In this document: in pieces, positions 63,910 through 64,000 of the stretch | How the letters are laid out: each line of letters opens with the position of its first letter | Position numbering within the stretch: position 1 is the first letter of the stretch | Source: Vogesella mureinivorans | GTDB taxonomy: Bacteria; Pseudomonadota; Gammaproteobacteria; Burkholderiales; Chromobacteriaceae | DNA length: 64,000 bases | NCBI RefSeq assembly: GCF_007644035.1 | Contig: NZ_VMTV02000464.1 | Coordinates: 98,080-162,079 of the forward strand | Direction: 5' to 3' | Notes under the pieces: generated by a model | The model's database searches: none | What the model was told of the DNA's origin: nothing | The model's input: the letters and a program-made list of their open reading frames with translations, nothing else | Made by a program: the position numbers and the translations under genes

Positions 63910-63938
63910 TTGACGGGTGTGGGTGGGGTGGGTATAGT
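63910..63938 (+). promoter_or_regulatory. Strong promoter of a stable-RNA (rRNA) operon
   Basis: TTGACG (63910-63915) and TATAGT (63933-63938) are separated by 17 bp with a GC-rich discriminator (TCGCCTCC). The AT-rich sequence upstream (about 63838-63900) could act as an UP element. Confidence 0.8.
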
Positions 63939-63983
63939 TCGCCTCCTCAGCTGACGACGCAAACGAAACAAGCCAGTCAGCAC

Positions 63984-63995
63984 CGCTCTTTAACA
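63984..63995 (+). promoter_or_regulatory. boxA antitermination element of an rRNA leader
   Basis: CGCTCTTTAACA matches the rrn boxA (TGCTCTTTAACA in E. coli) at 11 of 12 positions. It lies about 45 nt after the promoter, so a 16S rRNA gene should begin shortly beyond the window end. Confidence 0.8.
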
Positions 63996-64000
63996 GACCA

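Overview
The window is a GC-rich chromosomal segment from a betaproteobacterium, most likely order Neisseriales and probably near Chromobacteriaceae (Chromobacterium, Aquitalea or Vogesella type). The reasons are the Lrp/dad, hemPRSTUV, PHA-granule, TRAP-dicarboxylate and multi-PAS/GGDEF/EAL gene complement, and a very abundant short repeat that behaves like a Neisseriales DNA-uptake word. The genus is inference. There is no phage, plasmid backbone, CRISPR array or full-length transposase.

Layout. 1-1470: start of a nitrate/sulfonate-type ABC operon on the minus strand, preceded by a guanidine-I (ykkC) riboswitch and a sigma-54 promoter, so probably a nitrogen-controlled guanidine uptake system. 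1709-5660: TPP-riboswitch-controlled thiamine transporter thiB-thiP-thiQ. 5623-7452: gmhA flanked by two small non-autonomous transposable elements. One splits a small monooxygenase-like gene exactly in frame, and the other sits in the gmhA terminator with an 11-bp target duplication. 7766-12521: two chemoreceptors, a YbaK-domain deacylase, and a ParD-like/map pair. 12605-20852: Fur-regulated heme uptake operon (hemP-hmuRSTUV), divergent from a siderophore receptor. 20942-26107: amtB with sigma-54/NtrC sites, a phosphopantetheinyl transferase, and lrp divergent from the D-amino-acid operon dadA-dadX. 26369-33696: c-di-GMP signalling, with a membrane diguanylate cyclase followed by a three-gene ATGA-overlapping operon (six-PAS histidine kinase, REC-GGDEF-EAL regulator, REC protein with an unrecognised C-terminal half). 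33691-36799: patatin lipase, GAF protein, ribA, and an unknown gene whose ribosome-binding region is a run of ten G. 36893-37141: tRNA-Ala, tRNA-Glu, tRNA-Ala. 37557-43202: phasin, PHB depolymerase-like esterase, TMEM175 channel, PH-domain protein, M28 peptidase, DUF192, Tat-exported dienelactone hydrolase. 43380-54075: ushA-like nucleotidase, glnS, ppk2, SulP permease, DMT protein, dnaE, PhaM-like protein. 54201-63735: maeB, TRAP transporter dctPQM with a divergent sensor kinase, nadB. 63910-64000: strong promoter and boxA leader of an rRNA operon beginning just outside the window.

Functional themes. Nitrogen supply (guanidine, ammonium, D-alanine), iron acquisition, C4-dicarboxylate use (TRAP uptake beside malic enzyme) and PHA storage (phasin, depolymerase, PhaM) are each represented by coherent groups.

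The most striking non-genic signal is the 9-mer GCGGCCAAC (extended TGCGGCCAACC). By hand count it occurs about 54 times on both strands, against roughly one expected by chance. It often forms head-to-head pairs that act as transcription terminators, which is how Neisseria DNA uptake sequences and Pasteurellaceae USS are arranged. I am not aware of this word being described as an uptake sequence.
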